Positions 20,564 through 22,372 of a stretch of 22,372 bases of DNA are shown here, one piece after another (positions within the stretch are counted from its first letter, which is position 1; each line of letters begins with the position of its first letter). The stretch covers positions 1 through 22,372 of the forward strand of contig JAPWUV010000017.1 in the NCBI GenBank assembly GCA_028275345.1, in the 5' to 3' direction. This DNA is from a bacterium (GTDB lineage: Bacteria > Zhuqueibacterota > Zhuqueibacteria > Oleimicrobiales > Geothermoviventaceae). Below the pieces are notes generated by a model. That model was given only the letters and a program-made list of their open reading frames with translations. It searched no databases and was not told where the DNA came from. A program made the position numbers and the translations under genes.

Positions 20564-21352
20564 CTAGCGCTTCCTCGACGCTGACCGCCTGCGGGTTTTG
20601 GGCGAGGCGCTGGGTCGCGCCAACAACCTCATCAAGTCATCCTGGGAGTTCAGGTCGAATCCGACCTCCCCATCTCCAACGCTGACGAAGTTCAGCTTTA
20701 GATTTTCGTCATAGCGGACACGACCAACGACCTTCTCCCAATTCTCGAGGATGCGCCCCACGCCATCGGGCAGACCCCACAGCTCGAGGACGTTGCCCGC
20801 GACGTAGGGCAGGCTACAGAACTCGAGGAGCAAGCTAGCTTCCCTGCCGGTCTCCTCCTCGAGGATACGGAGGAAGAAGACCGCGTCTTTCTTTATCCAC
20901 ATCTGGGCCGAGGCCCGCCCATCATGGGTCCGAAGGGCGGCGCAACAGGAGCGAACCAGCTCTTTCTTCCAGCCCCTGAACTCCATAAAGCGAAGGCTGA
21001 GGAACCCGGCCCTGATGGCGTCGTCGGTGCCTGCTCCCGGAACTGGCGGCACCTTGGCCCGCCTCTCCACCTCCCGTGCAATGTCGTACAGCACCTCAGC
21101 CGGATGACCGACAGAGATGGGCTTATTCTCTTCCCCCAGGCCTCCCTCGTATTCGTCTGGCCCCAGCCAGCTCAACCAGGCCCTGATTGGCAAGCAGGAC
21201 GCCATCGGCGTCCCCACCACGAGGGACTCGATGTGCTCCCTCTCGTCCTTCACGCCCATCGGGTGCATCAGTGCTGGAAAGAAAAGGAGGATATGATCCT
21301 TCTCCCCATTAGCGTGGGGGATGTTCAGAACAACCTCATACACCTGAGGCAT
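20564..21352 (-). CDS. Unknown protein, family D copy 2
   Basis: A 262-residue protein with GGAGGTTCGCC before the ATG at 21352. It begins MPQVYEVVLNIPHANGEKDH and contains ELVRSCCAALRTHDGRASAQ, FFLRILEEETGREASLLLEF, ENWEKVVGRVRYDEN and GDGEVGFDLNSQDDLMRLL, each with a counterpart in the 19739 gene. The C-terminal tail is basic (SPKTRRRSASRKR), absent from its paralogue, which may mean nucleic acid contact. It begins 10 bases after the stop of the 21363 gene, so the operon is tight. Confidence 0.76.
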   Translation of the reverse strand: MPQVYEVVLNIPHANGEKDHILLFFPALMHPMGVKDEREHIESLVVGTPMASCLPIRAWLSWLGPDEYEGGLGEENKPISVGHPAEVLYDIAREVERRAKVPPVPGAGTDDAIRAGFLSLRFMEFRGWKKELVRSCCAALRTHDGRASAQMWIKKDAVFFLRILEEETGREASLLLEFCSLPYVAGNVLELWGLPDGVGRILENWEKVVGRVRYDENLKLNFVSVGDGEVGFDLNSQDDLMRLLARPSASPKTRRRSASRKR

Positions 21353-21362
21353 GGCGAACCTC

Positions 21363-22148
21363 CTAGAAGGTTGTGGAAGAAGCCCCTTGGGGGCTCTGTA
21401 GCGCCAAGGGCTCGCTACTCTGGACAGAGGACACTTCCACCTGCCAGCGCGGGAACAGGTACCCCATCCACGACCCGATACGTTTGCGGGCCTCCTCCGA
21501 AAAGACGGCGCAGAGGGTCAGCCCGCGCGCCTCCGGGTCTGGCTCCGCTGGAACAACCCTCGCGTGCAACACGACCGCCACGCCGTCGAGGCCGAGCCGC
21601 CTGACGACGGGGAGCCAGCTCTGGCTGAGGCGCTCGTGGATCTCTTCCGCAGAGAAAAGGATGTTCTGCCTTGCCAGCTCCGCCTCCCGCATCCGTTGCA
21701 ACCAGTCCCCGCCCTGAGAGGCCTCCGCCTGAGAGGGCGGAGAAGACGGAGAGGAAGCTGGCCATGGCCACGGGAAGAGGCCGCTCAAGGGCAACACGCC
21801 CCAGTGGGATTCGAAAGCCGTCACCAGCACGTCCTGCTTCTTTTCCTCGTCCCGCAGGGACAGCGCCAACAACCTGTTCTCCGCGTCCTTGCGGCGCTCG
21901 TCCAAGAAGCGCTCCACGCCAAGCCAAACGTATGCGGCCACTTGGTTGGCGTAGAGCCTCTCCTCCTCGAGAGGATTTGGGCTGTAGACCATCAGGAGGG
22001 AAACAGGTGGATCTCCCCCTTTCTCGATGACGCGGACGAGGACCTGGCCCTTGGCATCGAGAAGCAGATATCCCCTTTGCGTCACGTGTACGCTTTCTGC
22101 CAGAGGCCTGGCCTCCTCGCGAACCCGTAAAATGTCCTTTGCGCTCAT
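21363..22148 (-). CDS. Unknown two-domain protein, first main gene of the right-hand operon
   Basis: A 261-residue protein with AAAGGAGGTCAAG before the ATG at 22148. The N-terminal domain (about 1-122) has strands and helices (VTQRGYLLLDAKGQVLVRVI, LYANQVAAYVWLGVERFLDE). A Pro/Ser-rich linker follows (about 126-147, PWPWPASSPSSPPSQ). The second domain (about 148-250) has ERLSQSWLPVVRRLGLDGVA, VVLHARVVPAE and ARKRIGSWMGYLFPRWQVEV. Not recognised. Its ATG overlaps the stop of a short upstream frame (ATGA), and its ribosome site lies in a hairpin (22152-22172), which suggests control by translational coupling. Confidence 0.74.
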   Translation of the reverse strand: MSAKDILRVREEARPLAESVHVTQRGYLLLDAKGQVLVRVIEKGGDPPVSLLMVYSPNPLEEERLYANQVAAYVWLGVERFLDERRKDAENRLLALSLRDEEKKQDVLVTAFESHWGVLPLSGLFPWPWPASSPSSPPSQAEASQGGDWLQRMREAELARQNILFSAEEIHERLSQSWLPVVRRLGLDGVAVVLHARVVPAEPDPEARGLTLCAVFSEEARKRIGSWMGYLFPRWQVEVSSVQSSEPLALQSPQGASSTTF

Positions 22149-22231
22149 CTTGACCTCCTTTCTAGGAAGGTCACTTCCGCGAGGCCTTGCCCGCGCAAGA
22201 GGAGGCTTGCGTCGGGATCTTTGCCTTTCAT
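22145..22231 (-). CDS. 28-residue leader peptide, coupled to the next gene
   Basis: The short frame from the ATG at 22231 has GGGGGGAGGATAGG directly upstream, a strong ribosome site. It encodes MKGKDPDASLLLRGQGLAEV then TFLERRSR, and its TGA overlaps the ATG of the 21363 gene. It reads straight through the hairpin that hides that gene's ribosome site. It may be a regulatory leader rather than a functional protein. Confidence 0.45.
   Translation of the reverse strand: MKGKDPDASLLLRGQGLAEVTFLERRSR
22152..22172 (-). promoter_or_regulatory. Hairpin masking a ribosome binding site
   Basis: The minus strand reads GACCTTCCTAG then AAAGGAGGTC. GACC pairs with GGTC and TCCT with AGGA (8 bp, one bulged T, AGAA loop). 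The 3' arm is the AAGGAGGT ribosome site of the 21363 gene, so ribosomes translating the leader frame would open it. Confidence 0.5.
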
Positions 22232-22269
22232 CCTATCCTCCCCCCACGCCCCGCCGACCGACCAGAAGA

Positions 22270-22346
22270 GCAACGGGGGTTGCGGGGCCCCCACCGTCCG
22301 TCCGCAAGGAACGAGGCGGCGGGAAGCCTCCAGCAACCCCCGTTGC
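22270..22346. repeat. 14-bp perfect inverted repeat upstream of the right-hand operon
   Basis: GCAACGGGGGTTGC (22270-22283) and GCAACCCCCGTTGC (22333-22346) are exact reverse complements 49 bases apart. Each half is also a small hairpin (GCAAC...GTTGC). It could be a long hairpin, a pair of operator sites or a terminator of a gene beyond the window. A GC-rich palindrome (GGGCCGCCGGCCC) lies at the right edge. Confidence 0.6.
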
Positions 22347-22372
22347 ATCCAAACCCGGGCCGGCGGCCCGAA

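Overview
The window looks like accessory DNA from a high-GC bacterium: a plasmid, integrated element or phage-like island rather than core chromosome. I see no ribosomal, tRNA or central-metabolism genes, no transposase, integrase, phage structural gene or CRISPR array. Nearly every convincing gene has a canonical Shine-Dalgarno (AAAGGAGG-type) 5-10 bases before its start. GC is high throughout, and the proteins are rich in Arg, Glu and Trp. I cannot place the host more precisely from sequence alone. Only a few genes belong to families I recognise: a secreted SLT-type lytic transglycosylase, an OLD/AAA15-like ABC-class ATPase, a DUF6166-like protein, a HAD-IIIA-like phosphatase, and several small Cys-rich, probably zinc-binding proteins.

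Layout. (1) 154-1487, plus: lytic transglycosylase, a small split or overlapping gene, and a helical protein. (2) 1639-3598, minus: four tandem members of a small beta-rich family (family A); two share 200 identical bases. (3) 3756-6718, plus: a three-gene operon ending in the ATPase. (4) 6777-10740, minus: the DUF6166-like gene and three tandem copies of a ~370-residue family (family B), each built of two similar halves. (5) 10961-11944, plus: two genes, one of family A. (6) 13783-11843, minus: an operon of small genes in which each of the four genes is preceded by a repeat that can fold as a hairpin or, on the mRNA strand, as a four-tract G-quadruplex. (7) 13784-15059: no intact gene. It holds decayed coding sequence, a chimeric pseudogene and a dense cluster of C6G6 palindromes with a nested inverted repeat that could extrude as a T-shaped structure. 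(8) 16097-15060, minus: a second small operon with the same promoter and leader design as (6). It has a family C paralogue and a Cys-rich gene interrupted by an in-frame TAG. (9) 16427-17566, plus: a fourth, diverged family B gene followed by a strong terminator. (10) 22231-17751, minus: a tightly packed operon with a leader peptide, three larger unknown proteins (two are family D paralogues), a phage-type 'HWDGYP' protein with a frameshifted tail, the HAD phosphatase and a zinc-ribbon protein.

The main theme is local duplication and reshuffling. At least five paralogous families (A-E) occur in 22 kb. Copies are tandem or scattered, some are nearly identical over short tracts, and some survive as chimeric or frameshifted fragments. 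I cannot name a biochemical system from this. The best candidates for undescribed biology are the hairpin/G-quadruplex intercistronic elements, the palindrome cluster, and the two-repeat family B array.
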